Of a stretch of 34,849 nucleotides of DNA, positions 1 through 6,630 are shown piece by piece; the first letter of the stretch is position 1; each line of letters opens with the position of its first letter. A model generated the notes under the pieces. It ran no database searches. It saw only the letters and a program-made list of their open reading frames with translations, and was not told where the DNA came from. The stretch is from Bacillus multifaciens (GTDB taxonomy: Bacteria > Bacillota > Bacilli > Bacillales > Bacillaceae_G): positions 1 through 34,849 of the forward strand of contig NZ_JAVBXD010000045.1 of NCBI RefSeq assembly GCF_030756675.1, given 5' to 3'. Both the position numbers and the translations under genes were made by a program.

Positions 1-2
1 AA

Positions 3-134
3 TTTGAAAGTGTTGAACATTTTAAGCAAGAACTAGCAAAGTATATTGAATACTATAATCATAAAAGAATTAAGGCAAAACTAAAGGGCATGAGCCCGAT
101 ACAATACCGAGTCCATGCCCAAGAAGTTGCCTAA
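3..134 (+). CDS. IS3-family transposase, C-terminal end (partial)
   Basis: Reading frame open from the window edge to TAA at 132-134, about 43 residues. The peptide contains [20 protein letters not shown], the typical C-terminal end of the DDE integrase (OrfB) of IS3-family elements of the IS150 group (the YN-x-R-x-h-x-LKGMSP pattern). It is followed within about 10 bp by a sequence that looks like the right terminal inverted repeat. Catalytic DDE residues lie upstream of the window, so activity cannot be judged. Confidence 0.85.
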   Translation, partial: FESVEHFKQELAKYIEYYNHKRIKAKLKGMSPIQYRVHAQEVA

Positions 135-144
135 TGAAATAACC

Positions 145-169
145 TGTCTAACTTTATGGGGTCACTTCA
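145..169 (+). mobile_element. Right end (terminal inverted repeat) of the IS3-family element
   Basis: TGTCTAAC at 145 through GGGGTCACTTCA ending at 169 resembles the TG...CA ends of IS150-group elements, which often read TGTCTAA-n-GGGGTCA-n-TTCA. It starts 10 bp after the transposase stop, as expected. The left end and target duplication are outside the window. Confidence 0.6.
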
Positions 170-264
170 TATACGAAGACGACTTTTTTGTGAACACGCG
201 GCATTCTTATTCAAAACGTTGTATAATGAATGATGTATTTGCAGCAAAAGAGGAGATGTTACAG

Positions 265-1065
265 TTGGAATATATTATGCTACTATTTGTTGGATTATTA
301 GCGGGTACGATCGGAAGTCTAGTTGGGCTTGGCGGCGGAATCATTATCGTTCCTTTACTGATCGGCTTACATACCCTTTCCCCGCAATTAGCCGTCGGTA
401 CTTCAATTGTTACTGTCGTATTTACAGGTTTGGCTTCTACCCTTACTTATATGAAACATAAACGAGTAGATTACAAAAGTGGACTTATTTTATTTATTGG
501 GAGTGGCCCTGGAGGAATCATCGGATCATGGGCAAATAAATTTTTAAATCAAGAATCTTTTTCTTTATATTTTGGCGTCTTTCTTATTCTCGTATCGCTT
601 TTACTAATGCTACGAGATAAACTGAAACCCATCTCCATTTCAAACAGTTCTACTATTAAACGTTCCTTTACAACTTCAGAAGGAGAAATCATCACCTATC
701 AGTTTCCGCCTTTTCTCGCGATCATTATTTCATTTGGTGTAGGTTTTATTTCTGGGTTATTCGGGATTGGCGGAGGTGCCTTATTAGTTCCAGCAATGAT
801 GCTTCTGTTTGCTTTTCCAGCACAAATTGCCGTTGCTACATCCATGTTTATTGTTCTTTTATCTTCAATTGTAAATTCAGCAACTCACATTTATCTTGGT
901 AATGTTAGCTGGCTCTATGCCCTTGTTTTAATTCCCGGGGCATGGATTGGTGGAAAATTGGGAGCTTATATTAATACAAAATTAAGTGGTAATGCCATTA
1001 TCAATTTATTACGTATTACCTTAATTATTCTCGGCACACGCCTCATTATTAGTGCCATTTTATAA
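265..1065 (+). CDS. TauE/SafE-family sulfite/anion exporter-like membrane protein
   Basis: A 266-residue polytopic membrane protein. It has the duplicated glycine-rich signature of the TauE/SafE (DUF81) family: GSLVGLGGGIIIVPLL at residues 17-32 and GLFGIGGGALLVPAMM at 163-178, each starting a bundle of hydrophobic helices. The family exports sulfite or related organosulfur anions, but the substrate here is inferred only. The start is the TTG at 265, which has AGGAG (251-255) 9 bp upstream; the in-frame ATG at 256 directly abuts that Shine-Dalgarno, and the frame upstream runs into the IS end. It stands alone, about 95 bp after the IS, and is closed by a terminator. A TATAAT at 222-227 could be its -10, with no clear -35. 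Confidence 0.88.
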   Translation: MEYIMLLFVGLLAGTIGSLVGLGGGIIIVPLLIGLHTLSPQLAVGTSIVTVVFTGLASTLTYMKHKRVDYKSGLILFIGSGPGGIIGSWANKFLNQESFSLYFGVFLILVSLLLMLRDKLKPISISNSSTIKRSFTTSEGEIITYQFPPFLAIIISFGVGFISGLFGIGGGALLVPAMMLLFAFPAQIAVATSMFIVLLSSIVNSATHIYLGNVSWLYALVLIPGAWIGGKLGAYINTKLSGNAIINLLRITLIILGTRLIISAIL

Positions 1066-1093
1066 CGCATTCTTTTTTTGAATGCGTTTCTTT
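1064..1093 (+). terminator. Terminator after the TauE/SafE gene
   Basis: Inverted repeat AACGCATTC / GAATGCGTT with a T7 loop, followed by TTCTTTAT; it overlaps the stop codon. Confidence 0.75.
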
Positions 1094-1217
1094 ATATACA
1101 TGTATAAAAAAACACACCTAAAATAATACATAACACTGAACAGACACATAATAAAATAAGGTTAGAAACATGTAAATTTCCCAAAACAATCACTCCTATG
1201 TTTGTTACAACTTTTTT

Positions 1218-1304
1218 ACTTGATCCCGCTCTAACGTACTGTAAGACTCCTACCGAAATAGATAAAAATGAGACTTCCATAAGAGCTTGATTGGTTCAAC
1301 TAAT
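1218..1304 (-). repeat. Decayed bcr1 element (3' half), minus strand
   Basis: Read on the minus strand, 1304 to about 1270 begins ATTAGTTGAACCAATC and continues with a diverged GGGCTTTTACGGGCAGT block; the far end reads GGTAGGAGT, then ACAGT, then GCGGGAT. These blocks match, in order and spacing, the second half of the intact bcr1 copy at 20857-21013. The pairing arm (ACGGGCAGT in the intact copy) has mutated to TATGGAAGT, so the fold is lost. The first hairpin is absent. Confidence 0.6.
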
Positions 1305-1396
1305 GAAATAATTCCTATTTACTTTATCATACCGAAAAAACACAACATATACATTTACAATGCCCTAACAATATAGAAATGCGTGTTACAAATCCT

Positions 1397-1411
1397 ATGT
1401 AATTATTACAT
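1397..1411. promoter_or_regulatory. Palindrome ATGTAAT-T-ATTACAT, Zur-like core
   Basis: A perfect 7-1-7 inverted repeat. Its centre GTAATTATTAC matches the core of the Bacillus Zur box (TCGTAATNATTACGA), although the outer TC/GA are missing. No gene follows directly on either strand, so its role is uncertain. Confidence 0.3.
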
Positions 1412-1437
1412 TATATATACAATCCTATCGTTTTATA

Positions 1438-1460
1438 TGAAATGTAATAATTGCATTTCA
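1438..1460. promoter_or_regulatory. 23-bp near-perfect palindrome (TGAAATG...CATTTCA)
   Basis: Arms TGAAATG and CATTTCA flank a centre TAATAATTG; only one base pair of the 23-bp palindrome is mismatched. The centre GTAATAATTGC is again Zur/Fur-family-like. It lies 26 bp from the preceding palindrome. Confidence 0.3.
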
Positions 1461-1618
1461 TTCTTTAAATACAAGTATCTACTATGCAAAATGCGTAACT
1501 ACTTAGTCGTACATTTCATTTAGAAGTTTGGTAAGGAATATGATTCCAGCGAAAATACGCCCCTTATTACCTATAGAAAGTTATTTTTATTTCTCAGCAT
1601 ATAGATTGTTATCATGAA

Positions 1619-1744
1619 GATAAAGTGAAACCTCCATCAGTGACACTTTTCTCACTGATGGAAAGCCCGCCCAATCAGGCTTTTACGGGCAGTCTTCTTC
1701 CTTGTGCTTCGTCAACCTTTACTGCCTGTTAATGCGGGGTGAAA
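1619..1744 (+). repeat. bcr1 element, near complete
   Basis: Starts ATAAAGTGAAAC and ends near GCGGGGTGAAA. The first hairpin is CCATCAGTGA (1634-1643) with TCACTGATGG (1652-1661). The second, long-range pairing is ACGGGCAGT (1685-1693) with ACTGCCTGT, which includes a G-U pair. It matches the other bcr1 copies in this window in block order. bcr1 is known as a B. cereus-group repeat with a predicted RNA fold. Confidence 0.8.
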
Positions 1745-1750
1745 ATGGAC

Positions 1751-1852
1751 TTACACCTTGCTATCTTTCTTTGTTTTTAAACTTTGCACGTGGCAGGAAA
1801 AGGCACTGACCGCTCCTATATATAGCCAGTCTCTCTCGACCATTTAAAAAAA
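1751..1852 (+). repeat. Second repeat family, copy 1 (5'-shortened)
   Basis: Shares TTGCACGTGGCA, then an A-rich run, GGC-CTGACCGCTCC, AT-rich spacer, GCCAG, CTCTCG, CCAT and TAAAAAAA with copies at 2397-2529 and 17611-17748. The roughly 40 bp at the 5' end of the other copies are missing because the bcr1 element directly abuts it. Confidence 0.65.
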
Positions 1853-1886
1853 TGCTTTTCTATCGGTTTTTTACTTGTAAATATAA

Positions 1887-1939
1887 AACAATCCAATACA
1901 TGCCTCTCTTATATAAAAAGGAGCATGTATTGGATTGTT
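1887..1939 (-). terminator. Terminator of the small hypothetical gene at 1950
   Basis: A 17-bp perfect stem, 1887-1903 paired with 1923-1939, with a 19-nt loop. On the minus strand it lies just after the stop at 1950 and is followed by TTTTATATTT. Confidence 0.7.
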
Positions 1940-1949
1940 AAACTTACTA

Positions 1950-2174
1950 TTAGTGTACTAGTGACCATCCCATAAAATCTTCATGAACTTGTCTTGCCCG
2001 TTTATCATTTCGATCGTATAATTCTGCATAACTATCAGTTTCTTCATCATAAGCCATCGTATAAATGATTTGTCCATCTATTTCGACTGATAGAACAACT
2101 CCGCCCTTCATTTCTTCTACATGTATCACTGCATCAGCTGAAATTCTCACATCAGTCATTTTTTCATCTAACAT
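1950..2174 (-). CDS. Small acidic hypothetical protein
   Basis: 74 residues, mostly predicted beta-strand (VIHVEEMKGGVVLSVEIDGQ) with an acidic middle (YDEETDSYAELYDRND). There is no signal peptide or membrane segment, so it is likely cytosolic. I do not recognise a named family. The start is well supported: AGGGGG lies about 7 bp upstream on the minus strand. It has its own terminator, so it is a monocistronic gene. A palindrome at 2240-2254, upstream on the minus strand, overlaps the likely promoter. Confidence 0.7.
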   Translation of the reverse strand: MLDEKMTDVRISADAVIHVEEMKGGVVLSVEIDGQIIYTMAYDEETDSYAELYDRNDKRARQVHEDFMGWSLVH

Positions 2175-2239
2175 GGTATGCCCCCTAAAAAATATTCCTT
2201 TCTAGTACCGTTCTTACACATACACACTAAACAGTATAC

Positions 2240-2254
2240 TACTGTAATACAGTA
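2240..2254. promoter_or_regulatory. Candidate operator TACTG-TAATA-CAGTA
   Basis: A perfect inverted repeat upstream of the minus-strand gene ending at 1950. On the minus strand it lies just after a TTGACG -35-like hexamer and before TATACT, so a bound repressor would cover the promoter. The regulator is unknown. Confidence 0.35.
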
Positions 2255-2396
2255 TCTTTCGTCAATATAATTAATGAACTTTATGTAAGTGAATGTCCTC
2301 TCCACTAAATATACCATTCTCTTAACCTTATCACATAAATCTTACTAGTTAAAAGTGATTTGATAAGGCTCTAAAAATTCATTTTGATTTTTCAAC

Positions 2397-2529
2397 ATTT
2401 ACGTCGCGGCTATATAAAACAAAACATAACCGCTACTTGCTTTCTCCTTTTGTCATAATCCTTGCACGTGGCAGAAAAGGGCCCTGACCGCTCCAAGCAT
2501 GGCCAGACGCTCTCGCCCATCTAAAAAAA
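2397..2529 (+). repeat. Second repeat family, copy 2 (full length)
   Basis: About 133 bp. It starts at TTTACGTCGCGGCTAT, passes AAAACATAACCGC-ACTTGC, TTGCACGTGGCA, GGGCCCTGACCGCTCC, GGCCAGACGCTCTCGCCCAT and ends CTAAAAAAAG. It aligns along its whole length with the copy at 17611-17748. Internal complementarity pairs GGGC with GCCC, and CTGACC with GGCCAG apart from one A-C mismatch. It lies directly upstream of the Crp/Fnr gene promoter. Confidence 0.7.
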
Positions 2530-2579
2530 GTGGTTTTTATGTTGATTTTTCAAGTATAGTTTTATATAAACAATTCCTC

Positions 2580-2585
2580 TATAAT
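2580..2585 (+). promoter_or_regulatory. -10 box of the Crp/Fnr-family regulator gene
   Basis: A perfect TATAAT. It overlaps an in-frame ATG (2584), which therefore cannot be on the transcript; this supports the GTG start at 2620. Confidence 0.5.
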
Positions 2586-2619
2586 GAAATTAACAGCAAA
2601 ATATAAAGAGGTGCTTACA

Positions 2620-3132
2620 GTGATTTTACATAAAGGAGAAATATTATTTCGCCAAGGAGAGGAAGGCCCTCTATATTTTATAAAAAGTGGTCTATTAAAA
2701 GTCGTTCGTGTCCAAGAAGATGGCACACCTTTTTTATTTAACATTATTGTTCCAGGTGAAACAATTCCTCATCACTCTTTAATCTCACCAAAAGAATATC
2801 ATGGTACTGCAATCGCTTTAATTAAAACAGAAGTAACACCGATTACATGTGACACATGGTATGAACAATTACAATCAACCCCAGAATCTTATGCCAATAT
2901 CGCTCTCCAGCTGCAAACAAAATTACGCATGATGCAGCAACGTATCGACCAGCTTACAACCGTCTCACCAAAAGAACGCCTTTATCGTTTGCAAGAATGG
3001 TTCGCAACTTATTTGGGAGATATCCCTATTTATGAAATCTTAACTCAAGCTGAAATTGGGCAATTAATTGGTATTCGCCGTGAAACCGTAAATCGTCTCC
3101 TTCGGGAACAAACAAAAAACGAGGTGAACTAA
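2620..3132 (+). CDS. Crp/Fnr-family transcriptional regulator
   Basis: 170 residues. The N-terminal cyclic-nucleotide-binding-like beta-barrel (about 1-80, ILHKGEILFRQGEEG...LYFIKSG) is followed by a long dimer helix (about 95-115) and a C-terminal winged helix (about 118-165). The recognition helix IGIRRETVNRLL carries R-E-x-x-x-R at the positions used by E. coli CRP to read TGTGA. There is only one cysteine, so it cannot hold an Fnr-type iron-sulfur cluster through a cysteine set; the effector is unknown. The GTG start at 2620 is chosen because AGAGGTG sits 6 bp upstream and a TATAAT overlaps the earlier ATG at 2584. It is convergent with hmp, sharing a terminator, and hmp has a matching TGTGA-N6-TCACT site. 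Confidence 0.88.
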   Translation: MILHKGEILFRQGEEGPLYFIKSGLLKVVRVQEDGTPFLFNIIVPGETIPHHSLISPKEYHGTAIALIKTEVTPITCDTWYEQLQSTPESYANIALQLQTKLRMMQQRIDQLTTVSPKERLYRLQEWFATYLGDIPIYEILTQAEIGQLIGIRRETVNRLLREQTKNEVN

Positions 3133-3141
3133 CACCTCGTT
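3118..3141. terminator. Bidirectional terminator between the Crp/Fnr gene and hmp
   Basis: Stem AACGAGGTG / CACCTCGTT, with the regulator's TAA in the loop. The tail is U-rich for the minus strand (GTTTTTTG) and weaker for the plus strand (CTTTCT). Confidence 0.75.
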
Positions 3142-3149
3142 CTTTCTAA

Positions 3150-4358
3150 TTACTGTAAGCTTGCTGCTGGTCCAAAAAATTCAAAGTGAATATGCTCTGA
3201 TGAAACGCCCCATTCTGTCAAAGCTGTATGAATATGCTTCATAAATGGTACTGGTCCGCAGAAATAGAAATCTGCTTCATTGGAAGGAATAATAGTTTGT
3301 AACCACGCTAAATCAACAAATCCTTCTTTATCATAATTTTTTACTTTCTTATCTTGCTCAGTTGGTGCAGAGTAGCAAGTATATGCTTTTACTTGTTTAT
3401 GCTCTTGCGCTATATTTGCAACATAATCTTTCATTGCATGTACATCGCTGTTTAACGCACCGTGAACAAAGTATACATTACGGTTTGGTGATTGCTGAAT
3501 TAATGTATTTAACATACTCATCATCGGTGTAATTCCTACCCCACCGCTAATTAACACAACTGGTAATTGTGAATCCATATTCAGTACAAAATCTCCTGCC
3601 GGTGCACTTAGAGGTAAAATATCTCCTTCTTTTACATAATCATGTAAATAATTAGATATCACTCCCTCTAAACCTTCCATACTTTTCTCACGTTTTACAC
3701 TAATTCGATAATAATCTTTTCCAGGAGCATCGGATAAACTATACTGACGATTATGTGTATATGTTTCTCCTTCAATGTTTAGCTGTACACTTACATATTG
3801 TCCTGGTAAGAATGAGGATACCGCCCCTCCATCTTCCGGTTTTAAATAAAAGGATGTAATCACATCGCTCTCTTTCTCTTTTTTCACGACAATAAAGTTG
3901 CGGAAATCTCTCCAACCCCCTGCTTTTGCTTCCGCTTCTTCATACATCTCTGCTTCTATACTAATAAACGCATCAGCGATTACACCATAAGCTTCACCCC
4001 AAGCATCTAATACTTCTTGCGGCGCATGAGCTACTTCTTTAATCGCCTGTAATAAGCATGTTCCAACAATCGGATAGTGTTCTGCTTTTATACCTAAACT
4101 GCGATGTTTGTGTCCAATTTGTTTTACAACTGGAATGATTACTGCTAAGTTATCAATATAATTAGCAGCTGCATATACCGCATTTGCTAAAGCTTGTTGC
4201 TGTCTTCCTTTTTTTTGATTTGTATGGTTAAAAATATTTAATAGTTCCGGATGCTCTGAAAACATAATTTGATAAAAACGTGTCGTAATCTCTACACCTT
4301 TTTCTTGTAATAACGGTACAGTTGATTTTACGATTTCAATTGTTTTTGCACTTAACAT
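3150..4358 (-). CDS. hmp: Flavohemoprotein (nitric oxide dioxygenase)
   Basis: 402 residues, the usual Hmp length. It oxidises NO to nitrate with O2 and NAD(P)H in the cytosol. The globin domain (about 1-135) has Tyr29 at the B10 position and the proximal His85 in IGHKHRSLGI. The FAD domain (about 150-260) has RQYSLSD at 204-210, and the NAD domain has GGVGITP at 272-278 and a CGP motif near the end. The ATG at 4358 is chosen over the GTG at 4367 because GAGGAG lies 8 bp before it. Upstream is a CRP-type palindrome (4419-4434) about 40 bp from the likely transcription start, suggesting activation by a Crp/Fnr-family protein. In B. subtilis hmp answers to ResDE and NsrR; no comparison with those sites was possible. 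Confidence 0.97.
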   Translation of the reverse strand: MLSAKTIEIVKSTVPLLQEKGVEITTRFYQIMFSEHPELLNIFNHTNQKKGRQQQALANAVYAAANYIDNLAVIIPVVKQIGHKHRSLGIKAEHYPIVGTCLLQAIKEVAHAPQEVLDAWGEAYGVIADAFISIEAEMYEEAEAKAGGWRDFRNFIVVKKEKESDVITSFYLKPEDGGAVSSFLPGQYVSVQLNIEGETYTHNRQYSLSDAPGKDYYRISVKREKSMEGLEGVISNYLHDYVKEGDILPLSAPAGDFVLNMDSQLPVVLISGGVGITPMMSMLNTLIQQSPNRNVYFVHGALNSDVHAMKDYVANIAQEHKQVKAYTCYSAPTEQDKKVKNYDKEGFVDLAWLQTIIPSNEADFYFCGPVPFMKHIHTALTEWGVSSEHIHFEFFGPAASLQ

Positions 4359-4393
4359 TCTATTCACTCCTCTATTTCTTTATCTATTTCCAT

Positions 4394-4404
4394 TGTATAG
4401 TATA
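4394..4404 (-). promoter_or_regulatory. Likely hmp -10 region
   Basis: On the minus strand the overlapping hexamers TATACT and TATACA occur with no good -35 at the proper distance, as expected for an activator-dependent promoter. Confidence 0.4.
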
Positions 4405-4418
4405 CCCAAAATAGAGGT

Positions 4419-4434
4419 TGTGATTTTAATCACT
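4419..4434 (-). promoter_or_regulatory. Crp/Fnr-type operator upstream of hmp
   Basis: TGTGA-TTTTAA-TCACT matches the TGTGA-N6-TCACA consensus at nine of ten positions. Its centre is about 34-40 bp from the probable hmp transcription start, close to the class II activator position. Which Crp/Fnr protein binds is not shown. Confidence 0.6.
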
Positions 4435-4496
4435 ATAAACATGGTGATTTTGTGAAAAACTCATAAAGTGAAGATTACTGTATACGAAAGAATAAT

Positions 4497-4523
4497 AAAA
4501 AGGCATACAAAATATGCCTTTTT
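4497..4523 (-). terminator. Terminator of the gene at 4522
   Basis: Stem AAAAGGCATA / TATGCCTTTT with short loop CAAAA; it overlaps the stop codon. Confidence 0.7.
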
Positions 4524-5040
4524 ACTGTTGTTGCAGTGCCTGTTCGATTAATTTTACATCTTTCCCTTTTCCAAACTCTGTATAGCCCCAAATGTTCGTT
4601 TCACCTGTATATTTGTTTACAATAATATCGAGATCATGATATACACGATGTGCATAAATAACATATTCGATATTCCGAGTCGCTACTCCCTTTTTCAAAA
4701 TTTCATAACTTCGTTTCACATCTCGTTTTATTTGTTTATTTTTTACTTTCTTCTCAAAGTCTTTTAAAGCATTCTCCTGTTCTTGAAACCATTTCGTTAA
4801 TTGGTCCCAATCTCCATCTGTATATTTTTCTGCTTTTCCGTAATTTAAAAAGTTATTGTAGCTTTCATGTGTTGTTCCGATAAATTGCAGTACTTCTTTC
4901 GTCTCATTCACATCTTCTACTTTTGTCATTGATGCTACACCAACTGGCTTACTCGCATAGTGTATAAAAAATTTACTTAAGCCGTAACTAGCGATTCCCA
5001 TGATAAGAAGAATTCCAAGTATACTCCACATTTTTTTCAT
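4522..5040 (-). CDS. Membrane-anchored or secreted hypothetical protein
   Basis: 172 residues. The N-terminus MKKMWSILGILLIMGIAS is one hydrophobic helix without a lipobox, so it is a signal anchor or uncleaved signal; the rest (about 28-172) is charged, helical and outside the membrane. I recognise no domain. The ribosome binding site AGGGGTAGGG is close upstream. It is flanked by its own terminator and by 124 bp before the metalloprotease gene, so it is probably monocistronic. Confidence 0.75.
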   Translation of the reverse strand: MKKMWSILGILLIMGIASYGLSKFFIHYASKPVGVASMTKVEDVNETKEVLQFIGTTHESYNNFLNYGKAEKYTDGDWDQLTKWFQEQENALKDFEKKVKNKQIKRDVKRSYEILKKGVATRNIEYVIYAHRVYHDLDIIVNKYTGETNIWGYTEFGKGKDVKLIEQALQQQ

Positions 5041-5164
5041 ACACCCTACCCCTTTTCTTTATATGAAGATTACATTTATTTCTAAAAAGAGTAATATTTG
5101 TAATATTCTATAAAAAAATGAGGATTCCTGTATAAATTGTTCTTACCATTTCGACAACGTTTTT

Positions 5165-6262
5165 TTACAAATTACGTGTCGGAAGTTGATCTTGCAAAAT
5201 AATATTTGCTTGATAGGAAGCATATCCAAGAACTGCAAGTAATAACATGTACAAAATGAACATACCTATACGTGTTTTCAGATTTGCAGAATAGTACTTT
5301 TCATGCTGTTCTTTTTCTTCTTCCCACTTATGTAGTTTTCGCTCAGACACCGCTATTGCATCTTGCATCAATAAATAGTGCTGTTCTCTTTCCTCTTCAT
5401 ACGGCACGTAATCAAGTGGTTCAAATTTAGGATGCAAGTAATCTAAAGCTATTTTTCTTTGACACTCTTCTTTTGTTACTGTTTTATCTCGTTCTTTTTG
5501 ACTAAGCATCATCACTTCATGATGCATCATATAGATGGTACGATGAAGTGCACCTGTTTCTCGCAATTCTTCATTCAAACGTATCATATATTCTTTTACA
5601 GTATCTATTTTCCACCCAAGCTCTTGGATTGGTTGATTTCGTTTTGAAACTCTGTGCCATTCCAGACAACCTAATATAAAAATAAATCCAAGAAAAATAC
5701 TTTTTTGTATAATTGCATAACCGAGCAATATAACAAGGCCAAGCGCCCAAATTTTCGTACTTACAACAGAAACAATTCGTCCACCATCAAGCGGTGATAC
5801 GGGAATTAAATTAAAGAAATTAATCATACTGCCAAGTACAATAACAAGTGCCCAAAACGGCTCTTTTGTTATCATATACAGCGGAATCGCTGGTAAAAAA
5901 GAGAGTAAACCAAACAACGGGCCCATATATGCAATGTAAGCCTCGTCTTTTGCATTTTTCGGCATTTCTTTCATTCCTATAACCGCTCCCATAAATGGAA
6001 TAAAAATAGCCGGTGATGTCGCAATCCCTTTTCGTCTTGCAGCCCACAAATGCCCCATTTCATGAATCAGTAATAAGTATATAAGCGCAACGCCAAATTT
6101 CCATCCGTATATTGCCGCATAAGCGCCAAGAGATAGCAACATACTAAATATAGTAGAAAACTTTGCTAACTTCACAATAGCAAATACCCATTTTAATTTA
6201 GACAACAGAAAAACACCAATTGCTGCAATAATTCCCCATAATCCTTTTGTACTTTGTTTCAT
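5165..6262 (-). CDS. Site-2 protease (M50) family zinc metalloprotease
   Basis: 365 residues. The zinc motif HEMGH is at 67-71 inside a hydrophobic helix, and the second motif NLIPVSPLDGG at 151-161 supplies the third zinc ligand Asp159. Several membrane segments lie between 10 and 200. A charged C-terminal half (about 205-325) faces the cytosol, and a last membrane helix runs at about 335-355. M50 enzymes cut membrane-embedded substrates; the target here is unknown and the architecture differs from RasP and SpoIVFB (no PDZ or CBS domain seen). Start ATG at 6262 follows AAGGAGAGG. Confidence 0.88.
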   Translation of the reverse strand: MKQSTKGLWGIIAAIGVFLLSKLKWVFAIVKLAKFSTIFSMLLSLGAYAAIYGWKFGVALIYLLLIHEMGHLWAARRKGIATSPAIFIPFMGAVIGMKEMPKNAKDEAYIAYMGPLFGLLSFLPAIPLYMITKEPFWALVIVLGSMINFFNLIPVSPLDGGRIVSVVSTKIWALGLVILLGYAIIQKSIFLGFIFILGCLEWHRVSKRNQPIQELGWKIDTVKEYMIRLNEELRETGALHRTIYMMHHEVMMLSQKERDKTVTKEECQRKIALDYLHPKFEPLDYVPYEEEREQHYLLMQDAIAVSERKLHKWEEEKEQHEKYYSANLKTRIGMFILYMLLLAVLGYASYQANIILQDQLPTRNL

Positions 6263-6383
6263 ATTCCTCTCCTTACTAATAATCCTTTTCTTCTTATTAT
6301 GTCATATTTTTTTAGTTTATTGGAAACTATCGTTTAATTCCTCCATTTTTAGCCAATACTATAAATGCAAGGAGGTGAAAACG

Positions 6384-6581
6384 GTGACATTGCAATCTAT
6401 TATGATCGGCGCCTTATCTTTTCTAGCTTCTATGCTCATTTTTTATACTGTTGGACATCTATTGCTTTTAGATTGGCTACCCGACAATATTTTTATTAGC
6501 TCCATTATCCTTTCTGCACTTATTATCGCTTATTTTATTACGCGAAAATCCATGAGTGAGCCTTCCACAAAAACAAAATAA
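6384..6581 (+). CDS. Small two-helix membrane protein
   Basis: 65 residues with two hydrophobic helices (about 8-28 and 36-53) and a basic, hydrophilic C-terminus. I recognise no family. GTG at 6384 is chosen because GGAGG (6371-6375) is 8 bp upstream; the GTG at 6375 lies inside that binding site. It is monocistronic, divergent from the metalloprotease gene, with a terminator directly after the stop. Confidence 0.7.
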   Translation: MTLQSIMIGALSFLASMLIFYTVGHLLLLDWLPDNIFISSIILSALIIAYFITRKSMSEPSTKTK

Positions 6582-6610
6582 AAGAGTGATGGTATTTTAT
6601 CACTCTTTTT
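6581..6610. terminator. Bidirectional terminator
   Basis: AAAGAGTGAT / ATCACTCTTT with a T-run on both strands; it serves the small membrane protein gene and the lipoprotein gene ending at 6631. Confidence 0.75.
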
Positions 6611-6630
6611 CTCATTTCCTAGAATAACCA

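Larger units (their letters stand above)
1306..1616. other. Gene-free AT-rich stretch with two Zur/Fur-like palindromes
   Basis: No open reading frame with a ribosome binding site is seen on either strand. The only organised sequences are the two GTAAT-N-ATT-centred palindromes at 1397-1411 and 1438-1460, listed separately. The stretch is probably decayed intergenic DNA. Confidence 0.5.

Noticed and set aside
1092-1280. 62-residue minus-strand ORF with a hydrophobic C-terminus
   Set aside because: No ribosome binding site, and its first part is a decayed bcr1 element; listed as a finding, not as a gene.
2326-2368. CCTTATCA/TGATAAGG inverted repeat with a 27-nt loop
   Set aside because: Loop is long, no U-tract and no gene start or end nearby; no function can be supported.
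4463-4490. CATAAAGTGAAGATTACTG resembles a bcr1 start
   Set aside because: Only about 11 matching bases and no hairpin arms follow; likely chance.
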